This document shows, piece after piece, positions 35,023 through 43,201 of a DNA stretch of 64,000 bases (positions are counted from its first letter, which is position 1; each line of letters opens with the position of its first letter). Source of the DNA: CAIVVT01 sp963838205. GTDB lineage: Bacteria; Acidobacteriota; Terriglobia; Bryobacterales; Bryobacteraceae. The notes under the pieces were generated by a model. That model saw only the letters and a list, made by a program, of their open reading frames with translations, made no database searches and had not been told where the DNA came from. Location of the stretch: positions 310,001 to 374,000 of the forward strand of contig CAWIQF010000015.1 in NCBI GenBank assembly GCA_963838205.1, read 5' to 3'. The position numbers were made by a program, and so were the translations under genes.

Positions 35023-36384
35023 ATGAATGAAACCATCAAATACACCCTCGACGAGGACCGCATTCCGAAGTCCTGGTATAACCTGGCCGCCGATCTGAGC
35101 GTGCCGCTGCCGCCCGTTCTGCACCCTGGCACGCACCAGCCGATCGGCCCCGGCGATCTGGCGCCGCTGTTCCCGATGGCGCTGATTTTGCAGGAGGTCT
35201 CAACCGAACGCGAGATTGAGATTCCGACGCCGGTGCGCGACGTCTACCGGCAATGGCGGCCGTCGCCGCTGTATCGCGCCCGGCGCCTCGAGCGCGTCCT
35301 CGATACCCCGGCCCACATTTATTACAAGTACGAAGGCGTCAGCCCCGCCGGCAGCCACAAGACCAACACGTCCGTGCCCCAGGCGTTTTTCAATCGGGAG
35401 GCCGGCGTGCGCCGCATCGCCACCGAAACCGGCGCCGGCCAGTGGGGTTCCGCACTGGCGTTCGCGGGCGCGCTGTTCGGCATCGAGATCGACATCTACA
35501 TGGTGCGCTGCTCCTACGATCAGAAGCCCTACCGGCGCGCCCTGATGCAGGCCTACGGCGCGCGCTGCGTCGCCTCGCCGTCGCAGGAAACCGCCGCCGG
35601 ACGGGCCATTCTCGCCGCCCATCCCGACCATCCCGGCAGCCTCGGCATCGCCATCTCCGAAGCGGTCGAAATGGCCGCCCGGCGCGAGGACACAAAGTAC
35701 GCGCTGGGCTCCGTATTGAACCACGTCCTGCTGCACCAGACCGTGATCGGCCTGGAAGCCATGCTGCAGTTCGAGATGGCCAGCGAAGACCCGGACATCA
35801 TCATCGGATGCACTGGCGGCGGTTCGAATTTCGCCGGCATTTCATTTCCCTTCCTCGGCGCGCAACTGCGCGGCGGCCGGAAACGGCGCTTCATCGCCGT
35901 CGAACCCGCCGCCTGCCCGTCGCTCACGCAGGGCCGCTACACCTACGATTTCGGCGACACGGCGCACCTCACGCCGCTCACCAAAATGCACACCTTGGGC
36001 TCGACCTTCACGCCGCCCGGCTTCCACGCCGGCGGGTTGCGCTATCACGGCATGGCGCCGATGATCAGCCATGTGAAGGAGCTCGGCCTGATCGAGGCCC
36101 AGGCCTATCACCAGACCGCTTGTTTCGACGCCGGCGTGCAGTTCGCGCGCGCCGAAGGCATCATCCCGGCGCCCGAGTCCAACCACGCCGTGCGCTGCGC
36201 CATTGACGAGGCTCTGCTCGCGAAAAAGGAGGGCGCGAGCCGCGTCATCCTGTTCAACCTCTCGGGCCACGGCCACTTCGACATGCAGGCCTACACCGAC
36301 TACCACGCCGGCAAACTCGTTGACCAGAACTACGACGAAGCCGACATGGCCATGGCACTCGCCGCCTTACCCGTGGTCGCCTGA
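35023..36384 (+). CDS. tryptophan synthase beta chain, TrpB2-type
   Basis: A 453-residue PLP enzyme, longer than classical TrpB (about 400) and with the N-terminal extension typical of TrpB2. The PLP lysine lies in SPAGSHKTNTS (near residue 112), phosphate binding in IGCTGGGSNFAG (near 266), and the family C-terminus LFNLSGHGHFDMQAY. TrpB2 condenses indole with serine, or salvages indole, often without TrpA. No other trp gene is near, which fits an independent salvage role (inferred). The gene is preceded by a 115-base AT-richer gap; no clear attenuator is seen. Confidence 0.92.
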   Translation: MNETIKYTLDEDRIPKSWYNLAADLSVPLPPVLHPGTHQPIGPGDLAPLFPMALILQEVSTEREIEIPTPVRDVYRQWRPSPLYRARRLERVLDTPAHIYYKYEGVSPAGSHKTNTSVPQAFFNREAGVRRIATETGAGQWGSALAFAGALFGIEIDIYMVRCSYDQKPYRRALMQAYGARCVASPSQETAAGRAILAAHPDHPGSLGIAISEAVEMAARREDTKYALGSVLNHVLLHQTVIGLEAMLQFEMASEDPDIIIGCTGGGSNFAGISFPFLGAQLRGGRKRRFIAVEPAACPSLTQGRYTYDFGDTAHLTPLTKMHTLGSTFTPPGFHAGGLRYHGMAPMISHVKELGLIEAQAYHQTACFDAGVQFARAEGIIPAPESNHAVRCAIDEALLAKKEGASRVILFNLSGHGHFDMQAYTDYHAGKLVDQNYDEADMAMALAALPVVA

Positions 36385-36613
36385 TAACCGGCCGCCGCAG
36401 CGCCAATCCGCGCCTTGTTCCAGCGCGCGGCGTCGGGCAGAATTACTCACGTGAGCAGTTTTCTTGCCTGTAAGTCGCTGATTCTGTGTTGGAGATTACT
36501 CAGCCCGAGGAAAGTGTCCTTTTGGGACGAGGGCTGCCAGGCGGCGATTGGCGGGGTTTTTCGTCGGGGCGAAGCGCCATTGGCTGCGATTCTGGCCGTG
36601 CTTCCGCCCGCCC

Positions 36614-37330
36614 TCAGGAGCGCTTGTCCAGATACACTTTCAGCAGCGCCGCCACGTTGCGATACGCGATGCCCGGCACGCGTGCCGGCTGAAACACCGC
36701 CGAACCCCCGCTGGCCCGCGGCCTGTGGCGTAGCCGCACTTCGCCGATCTTGAGGCGCGCTTGAATGGCCCGCGCCGTCAGCTCCCACTGAAACCCTTCC
36801 ACCAGGCGCCCGAGCCGCGGAACAATCCGCTGCACAACCTCCCGTTTCATCAACATCAGGTTGCAGCTCGGGTCGTGCAGTTCCGTCCCGAATAGCAGGC
36901 GATGGTACAACTTGAAACTGCCCGACATGAGCTTGCGGAACCAATGGTCGGCGCGGCGCACCCTCCATCCGACGATCAGATCGTGCTGCTCCCGCACCGC
37001 CCACACGCTCCAGAAGTCCCGCGGATCGATCTGCCCGTCGGAGTCGCACGTCAGCACGTAGTCCGTCTCCGCCGCGAGCAGCGCCGCTTTCAACGCGTGT
37101 CCATACCCGCGCCGGCCCGCGGCGATATCCAGATGCATCGGCAGACGTTTTTCGAGTCTCGTCAGCACTTCTTTCGTATCGTCCGTGCTGCCGTCCTCCG
37201 CGATCAGAAAACGCAGGTCGATGGCCACCGAGAGCTCCGCCTGCCACTCCTCCAACGTGCGCTCGATGCTCGGGCCTTCGTTGTGCACGGGCATGGCCAG
37301 ATCCAGTCGCGGCCGGGCGTCGGTTGGCAT
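36614..37330 (-). CDS. family 2 glycosyltransferase
   Basis: A 238-residue GT-A enzyme from ATG 37330. Landmarks: LDLAMPVHNEGPSIERTL at the start, the EDGSTDDT motif, and the metal-binding DSDGQ (near residue 90). It uses a nucleotide sugar and typically transfers to polyprenyl phosphate or a lipid or protein acceptor (dolichol-phosphate mannose synthase-like). No membrane spans follow the domain. It starts 22 bases after the GT39-like gene on the same strand and probably makes or uses the lipid-linked sugar needed by that enzyme (inferred). Confidence 0.85.
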   Translation of the reverse strand: MPTDARPRLDLAMPVHNEGPSIERTLEEWQAELSVAIDLRFLIAEDGSTDDTKEVLTRLEKRLPMHLDIAAGRRGYGHALKAALLAAETDYVLTCDSDGQIDPRDFWSVWAVREQHDLIVGWRVRRADHWFRKLMSGSFKLYHRLLFGTELHDPSCNLMLMKREVVQRIVPRLGRLVEGFQWELTARAIQARLKIGEVRLRHRPRASGGSAVFQPARVPGIAYRNVAALLKVYLDKRS

Positions 37331-37352
37331 GTCGCCGGGATCGTCCTCTCTG

Positions 37353-38951
37353 CTATTCGCGCGTCGCCAGGAACAGATAATCCTGGCCGTTCCGGCCTCG
37401 ACACTCCAACTTCCAGCCCTCACTCATCAGCCTGGACGGCAGCCACTCCATCTCCGGACGGGAAACCACGTACACCCAGAACTTAGAGTGCGTTCGCACG
37501 AACGGACCATAGTCCACGATCGTGCCCGGCATCAGTTGCCGGTCTCCCGCCAGCGATACCTCGGCGACGAACCGCGGTCCGCGCACGATGTACGCCAAAT
37601 CGGTCAGATAGGTCAGCCGCGCCCTGACCTGCGGCGGTGAGTAGTGCGCCAACGGGGGAAAGGCCAGCACATCCGCGACGGCAATGGGCAGATCGTCGCC
37701 GCTCGGGTACAGCGGAGAATCGGCCGTGAGCCCCGCCGATCGGCCTGACTTCTGCCACTGCGGAACCGGCGTCTGCTCGCCCCACACCAGCAAGACGCCC
37801 GCCATGCAGGCGATGGGCGCCAGTGCTCTGATTCTGCAGCTTGTGCTGAGCAGGCACGGGAACAATACCGCGACCCCGATCACCGCGCTGATGGCGTAGC
37901 GGTTGGAAAAGTAGCCGGTGGTCAAACCCGTCCCGAGCAACATCAAGGCCGGTATGCAAAGGTAGGTCAGAGCCGCGGCCAGTTCGAGGCCCGGCATGCG
38001 CCGCCGCGGTGGCGCTGTATCCTCCGAACCCTCCCGCCAGATCAGGCTCGCCACCGCCAGCACGATGAAAGCCAGCGCCAACGGCACCACCAGCGGGTGC
38101 AGCAGATTCTCGTAGAAACCGGGCAGCTTGGGCAGCGTCGGCTTCCAGAAGAAACTGGCCGACATTCTCGTGCGCGTGAACTGGGCCGAGATCATTCCGC
38201 GCGCCACGCTCAGCAGAAACGGGACCGGCAGCACGCCCAGCACCATGGCGCCGGCCACGCCCCAATCCACTTTCCTGCGCTGCAGCACCCGCCAGGTCTC
38301 TCCCACCAACAGCGGCAGGACGATCTGCACGCCGTAGAAATGACTGCTCACGGCGACCGCGATGCTCGCCGCCAGCACGGCTAGCCACGCCCATCTGTGT
38401 CTCGCCTCACCCGCCGATTGCCACGCCAGCAGCGACACTCCGGCCATCCCCAGCACGATGCCATACGGGCGCGCTTCGAACGCGTACTGATAGGCCAGCG
38501 TCTGCAGCGGCAACACCAACGCCAGGAAGGCGTAGATCGAAGGCAAGCGCCGGCGGGTGAATAGAAAAAGGCTGACCGACAGCAGCCAGAATCCGATGAT
38601 GGCAGGCAGACGCAGCGCCAGGCTAGACTCGCCAAACAGCCGCATCGAGGCCTGCGTCAGGATATAGAAAAACGGCGGATGCCCGTCGTACACAGCGGCC
38701 GTCAGCCGCTCCTGGTACGCCGGCAGGCGGGCAATGTAAAAGGTGAACAGTTCATCGAACCATAGCGGCTTCACGAGAGCGCGCGCGATGGTCGCGGCGG
38801 CATAGGCGCCGCTGAACACAATCAGACCCAATAGCCAGTGCTTTTCCGCGGCGCCGGCACACCGCTCCAGCGCCAGTTCGCCCCATGCCACGGCCCGCCG
38901 CGCATTGTTTCCTACCTCAATAGTCAAAACGGGATCTCTTTCGCCTGACAA
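37353..38951 (-). CDS. polytopic GT39/ArnT-like glycosyltransferase
   Basis: A 532-residue membrane protein with about 11 hydrophobic segments. The family pattern is clear: a Trp-Phe-Asp-Glu motif (LWFDELFTFYIA, near residue 65) and DGHPPFFYI (near 88) in the first extracytoplasmic loop, as in PMT/ArnT-type enzymes that use polyprenyl-phosphate sugars. The acceptor is unknown. The start is uncertain: TTG 38951 gives the full length, but TTG 38927 or later would still keep the first span. Paired with the downstream GT2 gene. Confidence 0.8.
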   Translation of the reverse strand: MSGERDPVLTIEVGNNARRAVAWGELALERCAGAAEKHWLLGLIVFSGAYAAATIARALVKPLWFDELFTFYIARLPAYQERLTAAVYDGHPPFFYILTQASMRLFGESSLALRLPAIIGFWLLSVSLFLFTRRRLPSIYAFLALVLPLQTLAYQYAFEARPYGIVLGMAGVSLLAWQSAGEARHRWAWLAVLAASIAVAVSSHFYGVQIVLPLLVGETWRVLQRRKVDWGVAGAMVLGVLPVPFLLSVARGMISAQFTRTRMSASFFWKPTLPKLPGFYENLLHPLVVPLALAFIVLAVASLIWREGSEDTAPPRRRMPGLELAAALTYLCIPALMLLGTGLTTGYFSNRYAISAVIGVAVLFPCLLSTSCRIRALAPIACMAGVLLVWGEQTPVPQWQKSGRSAGLTADSPLYPSGDDLPIAVADVLAFPPLAHYSPPQVRARLTYLTDLAYIVRGPRFVAEVSLAGDRQLMPGTIVDYGPFVRTHSKFWVYVVSRPEMEWLPSRLMSEGWKLECRGRNGQDYLFLATRE

Positions 38952-39249
38952 ATCTGCGGGACGAGGTCCGCCCGGTTCCTCCAGCCGCTGCCGCGGCGAC
39001 GTAATTCACCAGTTAAGCAATCGCTCCGGCTCGGGTCAACCGCAGCGCCGATGCAGCGCGGCAGAATACAGCTTCAACCGGCGGGCGTGGAGAAACTGGT
39101 TGACCCGCCTGTGCACACGCTTGCGCACACCTCGTTGGACTCGCAGCAAAGGCTGGACAAAGGTTTTTCACTTCTGGCAGCCGTTGATGGGAATCGCGCG
39201 CCCGCGCGCCTTCCCTTTTCCCGCCCGCTCTGGTATTGATGGAGACGCC

Positions 39250-40527
39250 ATGCAATACCTGATCTACGTCGCCTGTTTGCTGGCCGGCCTGGCCCTGGGC
39301 GTGCTCGCCGGCTGGCTGTTCGGTTCGGCCGGCGGCCTCGCCGCCGAACACGAAACTGCGGCGTTACGAGCGCAATTGGCCGATAGGGACCGCGCCCAGG
39401 AGGAGAAGCAGAAGGAGGTTGAACTTGCGCAGCAGCACCTGAGCGACAGCTTCAAGGCGCTGGCCGCCGACGCCCTCAACGCCAACAACCGCAGTTTCCT
39501 CGACCTGGCGAAGGCAGTGCTCGAAAGCACGCAGAAGGAGGCCAGCGGCGAACTGGCGCAGCACAAAGCCGCCGTCGAGACGCTGGTCCAGCCGATCCGC
39601 GAATCGCTCGACAAAGTCGACCGCCACATCGGCGAGATGGAAAAGGAGCGCGCCGGGGCCTACGCCGGGTTGATGCAGCAGGTGCGGTCGCTAGGCGAAT
39701 CGCAGGTCCAGTTGCAGACCGAAACCGCGCAACTGGTGCGCGCGCTGCGCGCCCCGCAGACGCGCGGCCGCTGGGGCGAAATCACACTGCGCCGCGTGGT
39801 CGAGATGGCCGGCATGGCGGAGCATTGCGATTTTAACGAGCAGGTGTCGGTCGATACCGAGGGCTTGCGCCAGCGCCCCGACCTGATCGTGCGCCTGCCC
39901 GGCGGGCGCGTGATCGTGGTCGACGCCAAGGTCTCCCTCAAGTCCTATCTCGACGCTCTCGAAGCCCCCGACGAGGCCGCGCGCGCGGCCTGCCTGCAGG
40001 ACCATGCGCGGCAGGTGAAAGACCACATCACGCGGCTCGGCTCCAAGAACTACTGCGAGCAGTTCGACAAAACGCCCGACTTCGTCGTCGCCTTCCTGCC
40101 CGGCGATCCGTTCCTCGGCGCGGCCTTCGAGAAGGACCCGGGCCTGCTTGAATACGGCGTCGAGCGCAAGGTGTTGATCGCCACGCCGGCCACGCTGATC
40201 GCTCTGTTAAAGGCCGTGGCCTACGGCTGGCGGCAGGAGTCGGTCGAGGAAAACGCCCAGAAAATCTGCGATCTGGGCAAAGAACTCTACGACCGCATCG
40301 TGATCCTGGCGGGCCATTTTGGTGGCGTCGGCGAGGCTTTGGATCGGGCCGTCCGGGTCTATAACGACGCGGTCGGCACGCTGGAAGCGCGGGTGCTGGT
40401 GACGACGCGCAAATTCCGCGATTTGCAGGCCGCGGGCTCGCGAGAGATGCCTGAACCCGTGGTGGTAGACCGGTCCGTGCGCGCCATCCAGGCGCCGGAA
40501 CTCACCAGCGCCGCGGGGGGCGAATAG
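39250..40527 (+). CDS. rmuC: DNA recombination protein RmuC
   Basis: A 425-residue protein from ATG 39250 (GGAG five bases upstream). N-terminal membrane anchor (residues 3-25), a coiled coil to about 150, then the RmuC domain with the conserved RGRWGEITLRRVVEMAGM and a PD-(D/E)XK nuclease-like core (LPGGRVIVVDAKVSLKSYLDA, key residues Asp and Lys). RmuC limits inversions and rearrangements between repeats; biochemical activity is inferred as nuclease. No partner genes nearby. Confidence 0.92.
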   Translation: MQYLIYVACLLAGLALGVLAGWLFGSAGGLAAEHETAALRAQLADRDRAQEEKQKEVELAQQHLSDSFKALAADALNANNRSFLDLAKAVLESTQKEASGELAQHKAAVETLVQPIRESLDKVDRHIGEMEKERAGAYAGLMQQVRSLGESQVQLQTETAQLVRALRAPQTRGRWGEITLRRVVEMAGMAEHCDFNEQVSVDTEGLRQRPDLIVRLPGGRVIVVDAKVSLKSYLDALEAPDEAARAACLQDHARQVKDHITRLGSKNYCEQFDKTPDFVVAFLPGDPFLGAAFEKDPGLLEYGVERKVLIATPATLIALLKAVAYGWRQESVEENAQKICDLGKELYDRIVILAGHFGGVGEALDRAVRVYNDAVGTLEARVLVTTRKFRDLQAAGSREMPEPVVVDRSVRAIQAPELTSAAGGE

Positions 40528-40547
40528 GCCCGCGGCACGCGTCGAAT

Positions 40548-40668
40548 GACCGTGTTTTGACCGTGAAAACATCGCATTTTCACCGTGTTGTTGCGGTGAA
40601 ATCACGGTGTTATTGCGGTGCTCTCACGGTGCGCGCACGGTGAAAACACGGTTTATTGCGGCCACGGC
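40548..40668. repeat. cluster of CACGGTG/CACCGTG inverted repeats
   Basis: About nine copies of CACGGT or its complement ACCGTG occur in 120 bases between convergent genes (rmuC and the TlpA-like gene). Examples: ACCGTGTTTT, ACCGTGAAAAC, CACGGTGTTATTGCGG, CACGGTGAAAACACGG. The units can fold as alternating hairpins. Similar motifs occur at 11190-11260 and 11980-12030. Confidence 0.6.
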
Positions 40669-40672
40669 GCGG

Positions 40673-41194
40673 CTACAGATACGCGCGCAGTGACTCTATG
40701 GCTTCGGGACTCATCCAGTCCTGGTCCGAAATGATCTTGTCCACCACGCGCCCGCCGGGGGTGATCAGGTAGGTTTCGGGGAACTTGAAGGTGCCGAAGC
40801 TGGAGCTGATCCGGGCCTCCGGATCGCGCATCGTTTCAAAGCCGATGTGCATGCGCTCATTAAAAGCGCGGTACGCGGCCGGGTTCTTATCGATACTCAC
40901 ACCGACGACCACAACCCCTTGCGCCTTCAACTGTTTGGCCATCGCGTTGAGGGACGGCGTTTCGGCCACGCAAGGCGGGCACCAGGTGGCCCAGAAATTC
41001 AGCACCAGCAGTTTGCCGCCGAAATCCTTGGGCGTCAAGGTCCGGCCGCTGTCGGTCTTGATCTCGAAATAGGGCGCGGTCTGGCCCTTTTCGACGACGC
41101 GCTCCGTGAACGCATCCGTGACCACCCAGAATAAGCCGGCGGCCAGGACCACGACTCCGGCCAACAAGTATTTGACGGTTCGCGTTGAATCCAT
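40673..41194 (-). CDS. membrane-anchored TlpA/ResA-like thioredoxin
   Basis: A 173-residue protein: residues 7-27 form a signal anchor, then an AhpC/TSA-thioredoxin fold with the redox motif WCPPC (near residue 73). The order (PYFEIKTDSGRTLTPKDFGGK, VLNFWATWCPPC, VVVGVSIDKN) matches periplasmic TlpA/ResA proteins that reduce apocytochrome or other envelope disulfides. The partner is unknown. It is convergent with rmuC and followed by the repeat cluster. Confidence 0.85.
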   Translation of the reverse strand: MDSTRTVKYLLAGVVVLAAGLFWVVTDAFTERVVEKGQTAPYFEIKTDSGRTLTPKDFGGKLLVLNFWATWCPPCVAETPSLNAMAKQLKAQGVVVVGVSIDKNPAAYRAFNERMHIGFETMRDPEARISSSFGTFKFPETYLITPGGRVVDKIISDQDWMSPEAIESLRAYL

Positions 41195-41291
41195 ACCGTT
41201 GCCTTCTCATTGTACGCAAGCAAACGCTCCGGCGATTGGACCCATCCCGTGCCGGAACGCATCACAATAGAGTAGGAAAGAATTTGCCCCG

Positions 41292-41702
41292 ATGCTGATC
41301 ACCCGCCAGGTGGAGTTCTCCGCGTCGCATACGTGCTCGAACCCGGCGCTGGACTGCGCGGCCAACGAAGCGCTATACGGCGCGGAAGCCAACCCGCAGG
41401 GCCACGGCCACAACTTCGTGCTGGAGGTGACGCTCGAAGGCGAGCCCGACCCGGTGACCGGCATGATCGTGGATCTGAAGCAGGTGAAAGAAGTGTTGGA
41501 GCAGGAAGTGGTGGGGCCGATGGATCACCGCCACCTGAACCGCGAGGTACCGCCGTTCGACCGGGTGGTGCCGACGCCGGAAAACGTGGCGCTCGAGATC
41601 TGGCGGCGGCTCGAACCGCGCTTCCACGGCACGCCGGCCCGGCTGAAGCAGATCCGGCTCTTCGAAACCAACGATCTGTGGGTGGACTACGAGGGACGCT
41701 GA
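41292..41702 (+). CDS. 6-pyruvoyl-tetrahydropterin synthase/QueD family protein, first paralogue (catalytic Cys absent)
   Basis: A 136-residue T-fold enzyme. Zinc ligands are present: VEFSASH (His 13) and GHGHN (near residues 38-40). In most family members the catalytic cysteine sits just upstream (YGKCNNPYGHGH type); here the position reads GAEANPQGHGH, with no Cys. This suggests a changed reaction or a non-catalytic partner of the next gene. Stop and next start overlap (TGATG). Confidence 0.85.
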   Translation: MLITRQVEFSASHTCSNPALDCAANEALYGAEANPQGHGHNFVLEVTLEGEPDPVTGMIVDLKQVKEVLEQEVVGPMDHRHLNREVPPFDRVVPTPENVALEIWRRLEPRFHGTPARLKQIRLFETNDLWVDYEGR

Positions 41703-42187
41703 TGCGGCTGACGCGCAGGTATCGCTTCTCCGCCTCGCACCGGCTGCACGCGCCGGCGCTGGACGATGAGCGCAACCGGGAGATTTACGGGAAGTGCAAC
41801 AACCCCTATGGGCACGGGCACGACTATACGCTGGAGGTGGTCGTCGCGGGCGAACCCGCGAGCGCGACCGGGCGGCTGATCGCGCTGGGGGAGTTGGATC
41901 GCCTGGTCGAAAGCGTCATTCTGAAAGCAATGGACCGGCGTGACTTGAACTCCCAGGTGGAAGAGTTCGGCAAGCTGGTTCCGACCACGGAGAACCTGGC
42001 CGCGGTGGTGGCGGCGCGCCTGGCCAAAGCCTGGCCGGCGGCGTTTGCCAGCACGGCGGCGCGCTTGGAAAAGGTCAGAATCCACGAAACGAATAGGAAC
42101 ATCTTCGAGGTGCACCTGGGGCCGCCGGAAGCGGCGGGCGATGTCCCTCGCGGCGCCCCGGGCACTCAGATAGAGGCGAACCAATGA
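41702..42187 (+). CDS. 6-pyruvoyl-tetrahydropterin synthase/QueD family protein, second paralogue
   Basis: A 161-residue protein with the full motif: FSASH zinc ligand, YGKCNNPYGHGH with the catalytic Cys, and a C-terminal glutamate (KVRIHETNRN). It converts dihydroneopterin triphosphate, the product of the next gene, to a 6-substituted tetrahydropterin, for BH4 or for queuosine (6-carboxy-tetrahydropterin). No queC, queE or queF is in the window, so the pathway is open. It overlaps both neighbours by one and four bases. Confidence 0.88.
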   Translation: MRLTRRYRFSASHRLHAPALDDERNREIYGKCNNPYGHGHDYTLEVVVAGEPASATGRLIALGELDRLVESVILKAMDRRDLNSQVEEFGKLVPTTENLAAVVAARLAKAWPAAFASTAARLEKVRIHETNRNIFEVHLGPPEAAGDVPRGAPGTQIEANQ

Positions 42188-42798
42188 AATCCGCGAAAGC
42201 TGTCGTTTCCATGATCGGCCATGGCAAGGCCCGGGACCCGATCGCAGAGAGCATCGAAAGAATCCTGGGCGCGTTGGGCGAGGACCCCAAGCGGGAGGGC
42301 CTGCTGCGCACGCCCGAGCGCGGCGAGAAGGCGCTGCGGTTTCTCACCTCGGGCTACGAAGCGAATATCGAGGAGATCGTCAACGGCGCCATCTTCCACG
42401 AGAAGTGCGACGAGATGGTGTTGGTGAAGGACATCGAGTTCTTCAGCCTGTGCGAACATCACATGCTGCCGTTTCACGGCAAGGCGCACGTGGCCTACAT
42501 CCCCAACCACAAAATCATCGGGCTGAGCAAGATACCGCGTATCGTGGACATGTTTTCGCGCCGGCTGCAGGTGCAGGAGCGCCTGACGCAGCAGATCGCG
42601 CATTGCATTCAGGACGTCCTCCAGCCGCGCGGCGTCGGCGTGATCCTCGAAGCACGCCATTTCTGCATGATGATGCGCGGCGTCGAAAAGCAGCATTCAG
42701 GCACGGTGACCAGCGCCATGCTGGGCCTGATGCGGTCACGCAAAGACACGCGCGACGAATTTCTTTCACTGGTGCGGCATAATTCTCTGAACGCTTAG
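42184..42798 (+). CDS. folE: GTP cyclohydrolase I
   Basis: A 204-residue enzyme that makes dihydroneopterin triphosphate from GTP. Zinc and active-site residues are visible: SLCEHHMLPF (near residue 88), GKAHVAYIPN, and HFCMMMRGVEKQ with the second Cys. Length is normal for the family. Overlap ATGA with the preceding PTPS gene shows an operon: two PTPS-fold proteins plus FolE, which supplies their substrate. Confidence 0.96.
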   Translation: MKSAKAVVSMIGHGKARDPIAESIERILGALGEDPKREGLLRTPERGEKALRFLTSGYEANIEEIVNGAIFHEKCDEMVLVKDIEFFSLCEHHMLPFHGKAHVAYIPNHKIIGLSKIPRIVDMFSRRLQVQERLTQQIAHCIQDVLQPRGVGVILEARHFCMMMRGVEKQHSGTVTSAMLGLMRSRKDTRDEFLSLVRHNSLNA

Positions 42799-42843
42799 CA
42801 TCCTCTCGGCGCGCAATCGCATCCAAACAATACCTAACTGGGT

Positions 42844-42867
42844 GTATTCAAGTAAGTGAATACTTGA
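42844..42867. promoter_or_regulatory. two overlapping short palindromes in an AT-rich gap
   Basis: GTATTCA-AGTAAG-TGAATAC (42844-42863) and, shifted, TCAAGTA ... TACTTGA (42848-42867) can form alternative hairpins or a dimer-binding operator. They are 45 bases after folE and 335 before the adenylosuccinate synthetase-like gene. The rest of the 42799-43201 gap shows no supported gene. Function is a guess. Confidence 0.25.
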
Positions 42868-43201
42868 GTATATCTTTAGATAGGTTGTCGCCGAATGATT
42901 CAAGTGTGACGATAGTGAGACAGTGGAGCGGGAAGCGGCGCCCGCGATGGTGTTGAGGAAGAGTGTCGGTCACAACAAGTTGAAGAGCTAGAGCTATGAT
43001 GGCGCGCGTAATGTGCCATACGATGCCGGCGAGCCCCGAATCCCCGACGGGATTGCCGGTAAATCCGCAGCCTGCGGTTTCTCAGGCGGCGGGAGCATTG
43101 CGGCTAGAGGCGCAAGGAATCAGGCGCAGCAAATGGGCCCAGGCAGTGGTATCCATGGGCTGCGGAGGAGATTTTCCTTTTTTTGAGCGGGCCTCGTCAT
43201 T

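Noticed and set aside
36385..36613. Possible tRNA or attachment site between trpB2 and the GT2 gene
   Set aside because: No cloverleaf, T-loop motif or terminal CCA could be found.
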